From the NCBI GenBank assembly GCA_016207825.1, contig JACQZI010000005.1, forward strand, positions 62,001 to 126,000: a DNA stretch of 64,000 bases, in the 5' to 3' direction. The notes below the pieces were generated by a model. That model had not been told where the DNA came from. It did not search any database and worked only from the letters and a program-made list of their open reading frames with translations. Positions 50,517-58,358 of this stretch are shown here, piece by piece. The stretch comes from Planctomycetota bacterium (GTDB taxonomy: Bacteria; Planctomycetota; MHYJ01; JACQXL01; JACQZI01). Numbering within the stretch: position 1 is the first letter of the stretch; every line of letters starts with the position of its first letter. The position numbers were made by a program, and so were the translations under genes.

Positions 50517-51988
50517 TAGGCTTTCCTCCATACATATATGCACTTTCGCAAGGAAACACGTCCGTGTTTGCCCATTTGCTGACTGCTGTTCCCTTTGCCA
50601 TTGGGTAATACCAAAATGTTTTCAATCCTAAACCCTAATTCCTCGGCGATTTTGGATAATATCGTATCCACCGATATGCTTACACCGGCATAGCGCACAT
50701 TGTCGTTGACCATAAACATTAAGCCGTTTGGTTTTAATACGCGTAAGCACTCGCTGATAACACAAGCCATTTCGTAGAAGTAACCGCGAATCATCCGCGG
50801 TATCCCCGAATTATTGAGGACCCCCATATTTTTCTGGTCATCTAAATACTTGAGTATAGATTGCAATAATTCCTGCCGGTCAGTTATTTCCATCGCCTGA
50901 GCCCATTTTGGATTGATGTGCAAGAGGTCTTTGGCGCGGTTCTCGACCGTGCAACTAAGCATTTGTTGCCTTAAATCCCGTATCTCATCTTCGGTCGTCC
51001 CGAGCATGGCTAATTCCAATGCGTATGTTCTGGTATAATCATACCGGTTGCAATATGGAGGAGAGGTAATAATCGCGTTGTATGTATTCTTGGGGAGTTC
51101 GGGCAGGACGTTTAAACAGGAGCCTTTAAAGTGATTAATATTCCCCTGCAGAGGCTTTTTGTCGAAAGAAAGGCTTAGGTTCCTTTCATAGATATCATTG
51201 ATAATCTCATTGATTTTAGAGGACGTTGCCTGGGTAAAAGTTGGAATATTTCCCTTATTAAATGCTTTGCCTCCCAGCTGGCGACCAGACCGTATATCCC
51301 AACGAAGACATTGTCCGTCTTTACGGGTATAACTAATTGATTCCAGGACGCATAATAACGCGAATTGCAGGATAATTTGTATTTTTGGCTCTTCCTTAGA
51401 TATCGACGCCAAATATTGTTCAATGGCATTAAGCGTATTTGGAGAATATGCCCCGTCCGTAATTTTTATTTTATTCAAAGGAATGGTTTTAGCCGACTTT
51501 GCCCATGGTTTCTCGTCGCTCCAGCGTTTAAGAATGGCTATGTCTTTAGAGGTTAGCCCGTTCCCTAAATACCGTTTTGCGGAAATAATCCGGTGACAAA
51601 AGGGAAGCAATTCGATTCCATCGGCATCTAATCCTGATTGGCTCGCGGCGAACAAAGCCGTGCCGCTTCCGGCAAACGGGTCAAGTATTTTACCGGAGAT
51701 ATGATATTTTGATAGCAGGTATTCCACTAAAGAAGCGGAGAAAGCCTCTTTGAATTTATACCAACGATAAGCTGGTCTTGTTTTATTAGCCTGAAAACTG
51801 ACATGTTGACGTGTTAAAACCGATTGAGATAAAAACTTACTGTGAAAATGCTGCGATAGGTTAGAATCAAGATTATTAATTTCTTGTATCGTATCAGGCT
51901 GTTTTAATGAGAAATTCGGAGTATATAAGGCGAGTTCTTCCTTAATTTTTAATGGTCGTTTAGACTTGGCTTTAAGTTTAGTCGTCAT
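50516..51988 (-). CDS. DNA methyltransferase (N4-cytosine or N6-adenine type)
   Basis: 490 residues from ATG 51988; an in-frame TTG at 52003 is also possible. The SAM-binding motif ILDPFAGSGTALFAASQSGL is near residue 103, and the catalytic TSPPYCNRYDYTRTY near residue 308. DPFAGSGT comes before TSPPY, the order opposite to that of beta-class enzymes. SPPY suggests N4-cytosine. It overlaps the BsoBI-type endonuclease and presumably protects CYCGRG-like sites. Last motif LMFMVNDNVRYAG is also visible. Confidence 0.9.
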   Translation of the reverse strand: MTTKLKAKSKRPLKIKEELALYTPNFSLKQPDTIQEINNLDSNLSQHFHSKFLSQSVLTRQHVSFQANKTRPAYRWYKFKEAFSASLVEYLLSKYHISGKILDPFAGSGTALFAASQSGLDADGIELLPFCHRIISAKRYLGNGLTSKDIAILKRWSDEKPWAKSAKTIPLNKIKITDGAYSPNTLNAIEQYLASISKEEPKIQIILQFALLCVLESISYTRKDGQCLRWDIRSGRQLGGKAFNKGNIPTFTQATSSKINEIINDIYERNLSLSFDKKPLQGNINHFKGSCLNVLPELPKNTYNAIITSPPYCNRYDYTRTYALELAMLGTTEDEIRDLRQQMLSCTVENRAKDLLHINPKWAQAMEITDRQELLQSILKYLDDQKNMGVLNNSGIPRMIRGYFYEMACVISECLRVLKPNGLMFMVNDNVRYAGVSISVDTILSKIAEELGFRIENILVLPNGKGNSSQQMGKHGRVSLRKCIYVWRKA

Positions 51989-52144
51989 ATAGTTGATATC
52001 CAAGTAATTCTAAAACACCTTATTAATGCCACCAATTATATCTTGTTTCCGGTGATAGTCAAGTGAAATCCCTTTTAGTGTTTGTTTTCCTTTTATCCAT
52101 TTCCGCCAATATAAATCGTAACTATTTTCACCATTTTCCAAAGA

Positions 52145-52194
52145 TTTCCTGTGACATTCGCCCCACTCCTGCATGTACTTATGGAGGGAGAGGG
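52145..52194 (+). promoter_or_regulatory. Conserved 46-nt element upstream of the P2 operon (right copy)
   Basis: Inverted copy of 45847-45895, identical over 46 bp except one base, just upstream of the P2 genes. In this copy the ATG of the element would open an 18-residue leader peptide that ends at a TAA inside the ribosome site of the 52234 gene. That short frame is probably incidental. The sequence from 52004 to 52144 holds nothing else that I can identify. Confidence 0.7.
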
Positions 52195-52233
52195 GAAGAA
52201 AACCCCTGAGACCCCTTCAAGGAGGATAAAGAT

Positions 52234-52554
52234 ATGAAAAGGAATGAACAAATAACGGATGAACCAAGAACCAATTGCAAGGAATGCCATAAACCGTTAC
52301 CGAACGGTAACAGCCTGGTTTCCCAAACCGCCCGAACCCTGGGCTATTGCCGGTATTGCTATCTGGGCAATTTTCCGCAAAGGAACCGGTCAAGAGGCCC
52401 GGCTTTGAGGTCAAGCTCTGGTGGCTTACTTTCCAGTTATGAACGGGTATTTCTGGAAAAGGCTGGGTTTAATACGGAACTGTGGTCTCCGGAATTCAGG
52501 GAAGAGATGCTGGATTACTGGAGAGCCAGAGAAAGGAAAGAGGTGAATGTATGA
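52234..52554 (+). CDS. Small Zn-ribbon protein of the P2 operon
   Basis: 106 residues with two CxxC knuckles (CKECHKPL and CRYCYLG), an Arg/Ser-rich linker and a helical tail ending YWRARERKEVNV. The ribosome site AAGGAGG precedes the ATG by 10 bp. It overlaps the protease gene (ATGA at 52551). The zinc ribbon hints at nucleic acid or protein binding; I know no family. Confidence 0.6.
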   Translation: MKRNEQITDEPRTNCKECHKPLPNGNSLVSQTARTLGYCRYCYLGNFPQRNRSRGPALRSSSGGLLSSYERVFLEKAGFNTELWSPEFREEMLDYWRARERKEVNV

Positions 52555-54308
52555 GAAACCAAGTTATAAGTTATAAGTTTCAAGTTATTAGGTTGCTCAT
52601 CCTGTTAGTTCTAGGAATTGCGTTAATAGGCTTAACGGCGCGGGCGACCAAGCCAATGGAGATGCCGCCGGATGTGATTATCATCAGGCCTATGGATAAG
52701 GCTAACAATCCTTATCAACGGGAATATGATGAAATGCTCAAACCTGTTGTCATGATTACGGCATTATCAGGCAGAGGAACTGGCGTAATCATTCCAGGTT
52801 CATTGGTTCATCAGTCCACCGGCTCATTAGCTAATGAACAATTGAACAATTCAACAAATGAACTATACATCTTAACAGCGGCTCATGTAGTCGGGAATTA
52901 TTCAACAGTTACCGTTACTGTTTACGCTCCTCTTTGTGAACTTAGTGCCTTTGTGGTGATGACTGATACAAATAAGGATCTTGCGCTTCTTAAAATACGA
53001 GATTGCTTCGCTAACGCTCGCAATGACAAAACGGCACGGTTGGCTCCAAGCGATTATACATATTATCTGTTTACCCCGGTGTATGTTGTCGGATGTTCAT
53101 TAGGCTTAAATCCCAGGCCATCCTCCGGCATTATCAGTTCCATTAGCGCCTTTGCTGTGGAGATTACCGCACCTGTATTACCAGGCAACTCAGGAGGTCC
53201 CGTCTATGATGCGGGCACGCATGAGTTAATCGGTATAGCCGTTTGGGTTCGGCTTTACGGAGACCAGCTTATTACCACAATGGCAGGTGTCGTCCCAATC
53301 TCGGAAATCTACGTTTTCCTTGAAAGTTACAAGTTACAGGTTACGAGTTTCGAGTTAGAAGATGAAACTTATAACTTGCAACCTGAAACTTATTTCTTAA
53401 CTGCCGATGAGCCGGTGATTGGTGATGTACACACTAATCAGGGAGACCGGCTTGTCAGCCTAACCAAAAGACCCCGCACCGCGATGGGTTCGGGGCTTAG
53501 AAGGGAGGTGAATAACATGGGAATCGTATCAAAAGTGGATCTATGGATACCAGCGAACGTGCCACCTTCTCCGGATATGGAACAGAAGTGGAATGACGTT
53601 TTGCAGACCGTTGCGACGCTCATTAATGACCGCCGCAATGCCAAGATACCCGATGAAGCGGCTTTCCAGAACAAGGTTGTGGAAGCCTCTAATCAGGCAT
53701 GGGCAAACGTAATCAGCTCTACCTATCGTTCCAAAAGTGGCAAGACCTACGACAAGATGAAGAACGCGCATGACGCAAACCTTCAGCAGTCGTATAACCA
53801 GTGGAACGAGAAGCTCAACCGGATGTTCGAGTCGGTTGACGGCGTCACCGCCAAGCGGTTCAAGGACATAGTTTCTTTTGCCAAGAAATTCTGGACAGAG
53901 ACCGTCGGCAAGGGCGTCTTAAGGCTGACCGGAGATAAGGTGCGCGGACAAGGGGCGGCGACCATTGCGACTTATTGGCTCACAGGCGAGCCGATGGCCG
54001 CAGGTATGGTGCGCCCCCAGGATACCGGGATAATCGGTGGTCCGTATCGGGTTTGCAGGATTGAACTCGTCCAGGCTCTGAAAGCAGCGCTGATGAACAG
54101 GCTGGTTCAGGCAGGCATGGTGATTTTCAATTCCCAACTCTCGATGCCGATAATCACCGAGGAAAACACGACTACCAATACGCTGATACAGGGTTTTATT
54201 GACCCGGCGTTAGGATTGGAATCGTTTACTCCCGGCGGCGCGTCTCACCTTGACTTTGTCAAGCAGGGCGCGTTACTCAAGCTTTCGCTCCAGGTATCGC
54301 AAGTGTAA
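52551..54308 (+). CDS. Secreted trypsin-like protease fused to island paralogue P2
   Basis: 585 residues from ATG 52551, after a GAGGTG site. A signal/anchor segment (LLILLVLGIALIGLTARA) leads to a trypsin-like domain: His in ILTAAHVVGN, Asp in DLALLKIRD and Ser in LPGNSGGPVYD. About residues 259 to 283 are encoded by a palindromic AGTTACAGGTTACGAG-type repeat. Then, at residue 323, an internal ATG (53517) stands behind a strong ribosome site (GGGAGGTG) and starts a 263-residue stretch homologous to P1. The last part may therefore also be made alone, as P1 is. The fusion could be caused by the repeat removing a stop. P2 function unknown. Confidence 0.75.
   Translation: MRNQVISYKFQVIRLLILLVLGIALIGLTARATKPMEMPPDVIIIRPMDKANNPYQREYDEMLKPVVMITALSGRGTGVIIPGSLVHQSTGSLANEQLNNSTNELYILTAAHVVGNYSTVTVTVYAPLCELSAFVVMTDTNKDLALLKIRDCFANARNDKTARLAPSDYTYYLFTPVYVVGCSLGLNPRPSSGIISSISAFAVEITAPVLPGNSGGPVYDAGTHELIGIAVWVRLYGDQLITTMAGVVPISEIYVFLESYKLQVTSFELEDETYNLQPETYFLTADEPVIGDVHTNQGDRLVSLTKRPRTAMGSGLRREVNNMGIVSKVDLWIPANVPPSPDMEQKWNDVLQTVATLINDRRNAKIPDEAAFQNKVVEASNQAWANVISSTYRSKSGKTYDKMKNAHDANLQQSYNQWNEKLNRMFESVDGVTAKRFKDIVSFAKKFWTETVGKGVLRLTGDKVRGQGAATIATYWLTGEPMAAGMVRPQDTGIIGGPYRVCRIELVQALKAALMNRLVQAGMVIFNSQLSMPIITEENTTTNTLIQGFIDPALGLESFTPGGASHLDFVKQGALLKLSLQVSQV
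53325..53400. repeat. Palindromic repeat inside the protease-P2 gene
   Basis: AGTTACAAGTTACAGGTTACG pattern on one side and AACTTATAACTTGCAACC on the other, the same family as 562-628. It is translated in frame between protease and P2 domains. A half copy at 52560-52596 encodes part of the signal region. Confidence 0.6.
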
Positions 54309-54320
54309 TGGACAGGTGAT

Positions 54321-54354
54321 GCCCCAATCTCTCTCGATTGGGGCTTTCGCCCTT
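54321..54354 (+). terminator. Terminator of the P2 operon
   Basis: GCCCCAATC (54321-54329) and GATTGGGGC (54336-54344) form a perfect 9-bp stem with a 6-base loop, followed by TTTCGCCCTTT. It lies 13 bp after the P2 stop. Confidence 0.75.
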
Positions 54355-54421
54355 TATTCATCTCTCTCCCGACGCTTGCGGTCGGGACGCTTCGCAACCG
54401 TCAGGGGCGGTTGCCTTTTTC

Positions 54422-55450
54422 TCACTGCGCGACCAGGATTTTATTCCGCCCGCTTTCTTTTGCCTGGTAAAGGTATTTGTCCGCTTCGTTTATCATGGAC
54501 GGCATGCTGTCCAGTTCGCTCGTCCATTTGCAGACCCCGCCGGAAATGGTCAGCTTGATATGTTCGCTTCCGATATTAAATTCATGCCCTTCAATAATCG
54601 CCCTTAACCGCTCGGCAAAGAGATGCGCCGCCCGCGTCCCCACACCGGGCAACAAGACCGCGAATTCCTCGCCGCCATAGCGCACCGATGTATCAACACC
54701 CCTGGCATTGCCTTTAATAATGGAAGCCATTTCCTGCAGTATCTTATCCCCGGCGCTGTGCCCGTAACAATCGTTGATTTGCTTAAAGTGGTCTATATCC
54801 AGTAATACCAAAGATAGCAATCCGCCGTATCTCCTGGTGCGCGCCAGTTCATCCTCAAATACCTCCTTGAAATAGCGCCGGTTATAAAGGCCGGTCAATT
54901 CATCCTTGCCGGCGATTTCCGAAAGGCGCGTATGCCGGCTTTTCAGGTTGTTAATCAATCTGCAGGAGGCTTCCAATAAATCCGTCTGGGTAACGATGCC
55001 GCTCAAGACGCCGTTTTCCATTACCGGCAGCCTTCTGATGTGGTGGCGGTGCATCAATTCAAGCGCCGCGGAGATGGGCTTATCCGGGCTTGAGAAAATA
55101 ATATGCTTGCTCATGACCTTGCCCAGTTCGGTGTGGAGGCTGCGCCCGCTGGCGACCTGCTTGACTATCGTGCTTTCGGAAACGATGCCCACGGGCTTAT
55201 CCCGGTTGGTGACAACCACGCAACCGATGTGGTTCCGGCGCATCAGGCAGCAGGCGTCATAAATAGTCTGGTAAGGGGAAAGCGTCAAGACCGCCTTGTT
55301 TATATACGGCCTTATCGTTTCCTCTTTCCTGCCTGCGTCGGTGCTTGCCTGTGTCCCGATGCCTGCCTGTGCTACGGCAGACAGGTCCATCGGGGCAGAC
55401 AGGCTTCGGCAGGCAGGCCTGCCCGCGGCAACGGTATTGTTTTCGGCCAT
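54422..55450 (-). CDS. CBS-domain diguanylate cyclase
   Basis: 342 residues from ATG 55450. A longer start at 55546 also has a ribosome site, but it would read through the 44-residue gene at 55456-55590. Two CBS domains at about 45 to 175 (VSESTIVKQVAS, HHIRRLPVMENGVLSGIVTQ) bind adenosyl ligands. The GGDEF domain follows: DELTGLYNRRYFKEV, LDIDHFKQINDCYGHSAGD and active-site RYGGEEFAVLLPG. The product is c-di-GMP. Residues about 8 to 40 are encoded by the palindromic repeat at 55329-55434, so the N-terminus is probably not structured. Confidence 0.87.
   Translation of the reverse strand: MAENNTVAAGRPACRSLSAPMDLSAVAQAGIGTQASTDAGRKEETIRPYINKAVLTLSPYQTIYDACCLMRRNHIGCVVVTNRDKPVGIVSESTIVKQVASGRSLHTELGKVMSKHIIFSSPDKPISAALELMHRHHIRRLPVMENGVLSGIVTQTDLLEASCRLINNLKSRHTRLSEIAGKDELTGLYNRRYFKEVFEDELARTRRYGGLLSLVLLDIDHFKQINDCYGHSAGDKILQEMASIIKGNARGVDTSVRYGGEEFAVLLPGVGTRAAHLFAERLRAIIEGHEFNIGSEHIKLTISGGVCKWTSELDSMPSMINEADKYLYQAKESGRNKILVAQ
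55329..55434. repeat. Cluster of GCCTGCC-type palindromes in the GGDEF gene
   Basis: Contains several interlocking palindromes, for example CTGCCTGTGCTACGGCAGACAG and CTTCGGCAGGCAGGC, related to those at 25083 and 47753. They encode the low-complexity N-terminus of the GGDEF protein. Confidence 0.6.
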
Positions 55451-55455
55451 CTGCG

Positions 55456-55590
55456 TTAATCCAGGCATTTTTCCACCAATCCCATTATGAACTCCGCGTT
55501 CGGGGACGGTTTTGGAAATACCTTCCAAAAGAAAAGGATTACGCATAATAACCCTCCTAACCCTAAAAATATCCCGCTTAATATATTCAT
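55456..55590 (-). CDS. Small single-pass membrane protein, 44 residues
   Basis: AGGAGG lies 7 bp before ATG 55590. The product is MNILSGIFLGLGGLLCVILF followed by FWKVFPKPSPNAEFIMGLVEKCLD: one membrane helix and a short polar tail. It ends at TAA 55458-55456, five bases before the preferred start of the GGDEF gene, an operon-like spacing. Function unknown. From 55591 to 55867 I see only palindromes such as CCCGACGTAACGTCGGG. Confidence 0.55.
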   Translation of the reverse strand: MNILSGIFLGLGGLLCVILFFWKVFPKPSPNAEFIMGLVEKCLD

Positions 55591-55867
55591 ATCTATCCTC
55601 CTATAATTGCGGCTGAAGAAGGCCTTCCGGCGCCGGGGGGTGAGTTCCGGCGGCCGGAATGAGCCTTCCCAGCGTAGGAAAGACGAAGACGCTCCCTACC
55701 AGGACTCCTGATAAATCGGGCGTCCCCGCAGTCTCCCGACGTAACGTCGGGGGACGGAGTGGGAGCTTTCTTTTATCTTCCCCTTTATGGATGTTCCCGT
55801 TTATATACATATTTATAATTACCGGGGATAATCCCGATATTAAATCGGGACCATCCGCCTTTTCCAT

Positions 55868-57040
55868 CTAAAACTTAGATGTAAATAACATAGAATACTG
55901 GTCGTTTTCCTGCTTAACCGCACCGGTAGGAATTTCCTCCGTATTGGTCGTAAATTCCGCCTTAAGGTGGGTGTTGCCGGATAAACGGTATCCGACTCCC
56001 GCGGATATCCGCTTATATTCGGTGGCGTTAACGCCGTTAAGCGAGGCAAAGATAGTGTCTTTATCAAACGCTATCATGCTGTAACGCGCGGCAACGTATA
56101 CTTTCGCGGTGGCGTTATAAAGGCCGTCCACGAAATAATAGGTGCCTTCACGGTCGGTTATCTGGACAATCGGGGCGGCTTTGTCGCTGCCGTCATCCTC
56201 GAACTGACCGTAAGCTACCCTGACATGGGCTTTGCTGTCGGAAAAAGCCGGCGCGCCGGGGCTTAAGCGGTTTTCCTTGCCCGGCTGGAAATCGTAGCGC
56301 AGGTCGATTTCCGTGATAGTCCGGCTCCAATGGGTTGCATTGGTCGGCCGTGACCCGAGTCCGGCGTATTTCACCTCGGCGTCCACCGCGGTGATTTCAC
56401 CGGAATCGTAATAACTGCCCGAAACGTAAAGTTCCGGTATCGGATTGGCGCCCAGCTTGAAGCATAACGCCTTTCCCTGCTGGTCATCCGCACCGGAGCC
56501 CGTATTCCCGTTAAAGAAGCTCAGCGACCATTTAATCGGCACGCCGAGGTTTTCTTTGTGCAGACTTTGAGAAAGTTCTAATCCCTCATCATAGCCGGCA
56601 ACTAATCCAGCGGAGTTGTTAATGACCACGCTTTCAACGGGATTGTCCGAGAAAGTCTCTTCACCGATATCCACCTTAACGCGGCCTATCTTAATAGCCG
56701 GATTAAAGGCGCTGTCTTTAAGAGAAGGCGCGAATTCGCTGAAAAGGTTTTTATACTGGATGTAAAAGTAATCCGGCGCGCCGACGGCGATATTGCTCAG
56801 GCTGAGCCTGGTCACAATGACCATATTTTCCTGCATCGTCCAGTTAAACCGGAGTTTGCAGTCAGGCGCTTGGAACGAGCCGTCCTTGTAGCTTCCGTTT
56901 TCTTCGGAATCCAGATAACCTATCGCGATGCGCGAACCCTTAAAATCCACGGTGGGCTTAAATTCATCCTGCGCGGAGACGCCAAGCGCCGTTGCTAACA
57001 GTAATCCAACCATTAATAAACCCAGGTATTTGTTTGCCAT
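55868..57040 (-). CDS. Phosphate-regulated outer-membrane porin (OprP/OprO-like)
   Basis: 390 residues from ATG 57040, chosen for its AAGGAGG site and signal peptide (MANKYLGLLMVGLLLATALG then VSAQ). A 5'-extended frame starts at a TTG at 57172. The mature part is an alternating-strand beta barrel of about 365 residues, typical of phosphate-selective porins, with RIAIGYLDSEENGSYKDG, IKIGRVKVDIGEETFSDN, WSLSFFNGNTGSGADDQQG and a C-terminal Phe in QYSMLFTSKF, the usual barrel end. A Pho-box promoter stands upstream, so phosphate (or phosphate-analogue) entry through the outer membrane is the likely role. Confidence 0.8.
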   Translation of the reverse strand: MANKYLGLLMVGLLLATALGVSAQDEFKPTVDFKGSRIAIGYLDSEENGSYKDGSFQAPDCKLRFNWTMQENMVIVTRLSLSNIAVGAPDYFYIQYKNLFSEFAPSLKDSAFNPAIKIGRVKVDIGEETFSDNPVESVVINNSAGLVAGYDEGLELSQSLHKENLGVPIKWSLSFFNGNTGSGADDQQGKALCFKLGANPIPELYVSGSYYDSGEITAVDAEVKYAGLGSRPTNATHWSRTITEIDLRYDFQPGKENRLSPGAPAFSDSKAHVRVAYGQFEDDGSDKAAPIVQITDREGTYYFVDGLYNATAKVYVAARYSMIAFDKDTIFASLNGVNATEYKRISAGVGYRLSGNTHLKAEFTTNTEEIPTGAVKQENDQYSMLFTSKF

Positions 57041-57097
57041 ACTTTCTTTCCTCCTTAGTATTTCATTAAGATTCTTTCCTACACAGGCCGCATTCCC

Positions 57098-57151
57098 GCC
57101 TGACCGGATGACCCCGTCCGAATGGATCGTCCGGGCGGACAGTCGGGCAGG
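57098..57151. repeat. GTCCGAATGGA...TCCGGGCGGAC palindrome in the porin leader
   Basis: GCCTGACCGGATGACC and CGTCCGAATGGATCGTCCGG. The same word CGTCCGAATGGACATTCGTC is in the kimA leader at 37508-37530. Nothing else is seen in the porin's untranslated region apart from the AAGGAGGTGAT near 57186. Confidence 0.5.
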
Positions 57152-57198
57152 TTCCCTTTTTGTTTCTTCCAATCTTTATCACCTCCTTTCTGGTTGCA

Positions 57199-57253
57199 AT
57201 TATAAAATAAGGAGGTTAAGGAAATATAAAAGTGCGGTTAAGTTTATGTTAAG
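57199..57253 (-). promoter_or_regulatory. Pho-box promoter of the porin gene
   Basis: Minus-strand CTTAAC at 57253-57248, 57242-57237 and 57220-57215 (11 and 22 bp apart), then TATAAT at 57204-57199 10 bp later. The predicted start is about 57192. A perfect AAGGAGGTGAT follows immediately. Confidence 0.8.
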
Positions 57254-57278
57254 GAAAGCAGGCTTCTATCGAACGTGA

Positions 57279-58295
57279 TTAGGAGAAGAGCATTACGAGC
57301 TTGGTGGTTAAGTAAGCGATTAAGGCACAGACAGGGAAAGTGAGTATCCAGGCCATAACCATCTGCCCGGAAACGCCCCAGCGAACGGCGCTCAAGCGCT
57401 TGGTCGCGCCGACGCCCATTATCGCCGTGTTAATCGTATGGGTCGTGGAAAGCGGTATGCCTAAGCGGGAAGCGACTTCGATAGTAATCGCGGCGCCTGT
57501 CTCGGCCGAAAAGCCGTGCACCGGTTCGAGCTTGGTCATCTTGAATCCCATTGTCTTCATTATCTTCCATCCGCCGAAAGCCGTGCCCAGCGCCATCATC
57601 AGGGCGCATATCAGGATAATCCAGAAAGGAACGCTGAAAGATTTGGAAAGGAAGGTTTCCATCGGGATAACCCCGCTTAAAGCCAGCGCAAGCGCGAATA
57701 CGCCGATGAATTTCTGCCCATCGTTTGTCCCATGGCTGAAGGCCATGAAGGCGGAGGAAAGTATCTGTGCCTTGCCGAATATCTTGATACCTTTGGAGCG
57801 CTCGATGCGCGCGAACAGGCGGTAGATTAAAAACATGATAATAAATCCCACTCCGAATCCGAGGAAAGTGGAAAAGACCAGCCCCAGCAAAACCTTTTTC
57901 CAGCCCGCCCAGACCAGGACCGAAACTCCCGCTTTGGCAAGCCCGGCGCCGGTCAGTCCGGCTATCAGGGCGTGTGATTCGCTGGTCGGCAGTCCGAAAA
58001 ACCAGGCGCCCGTGGAAAAGACTATTATGCCCAGCATCGCCGCGCCGATGGTGGTGAGGTCAATGATTGAAGGATCGACGATTCCCTTGCCGATGGTCGC
58101 CGCCACGGCCGTGCCGGCCAAAAGGACGCCCAACAGGTTAAACACCACGGTCATCGCCATCGCCTGCATGGGAGAAAGCACGCGGGTGGAAACGACCGTT
58201 GCCATGGCGTTAGGCGCGTCCGTCCAGCCGTTGACAAGCTCTCCCCAAAGCACCAGTAGTAAAACCACAATCAAACCAAATGAAATGCCGTCCAT
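57279..58295 (-). CDS. pit: PiT-family inorganic phosphate permease
   Basis: 338 residues with about ten membrane helices and both PiT signature repeats: ELVNGWTDAPNAMATVVSTRVLS at the N-terminus and AFSHGTNDGQKFIGVFALALALS in the second half, carrying the GxNDxxxx phosphate/cation motif, with an internal GTAFGGWKIMKTMG. It symports phosphate with H+ or Na+ as the low-affinity uptake system. It sits next to the Pho-regulated porin and has its own Pho box, which is unusual because PiT is often constitutive. Confidence 0.94.
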   Translation of the reverse strand: MDGISFGLIVVLLLVLWGELVNGWTDAPNAMATVVSTRVLSPMQAMAMTVVFNLLGVLLAGTAVAATIGKGIVDPSIIDLTTIGAAMLGIIVFSTGAWFFGLPTSESHALIAGLTGAGLAKAGVSVLVWAGWKKVLLGLVFSTFLGFGVGFIIMFLIYRLFARIERSKGIKIFGKAQILSSAFMAFSHGTNDGQKFIGVFALALALSGVIPMETFLSKSFSVPFWIILICALMMALGTAFGGWKIMKTMGFKMTKLEPVHGFSAETGAAITIEVASRLGIPLSTTHTINTAIMGVGATKRLSAVRWGVSGQMVMAWILTFPVCALIAYLTTKLVMLFS

Positions 58296-58358
58296 AATTA
58301 TCTTAATCCTTTCTCATCCGTCTTTTTCATTAATCTCTTTGTTTCTTTCATTGCCATT

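Noticed and set aside
55601-55867. 88-residue minus-strand and 70-residue plus-strand ORFs
   Set aside because: They are read from palindromic sequence downstream of the porin gene, without ribosome sites or family features.
57041-57172. 44-residue N-terminal extension of the porin from TTG
   Set aside because: It would bury the signal peptide; ATG 57040 has an AAGGAGG site. A leader peptide at the TTG remains possible.
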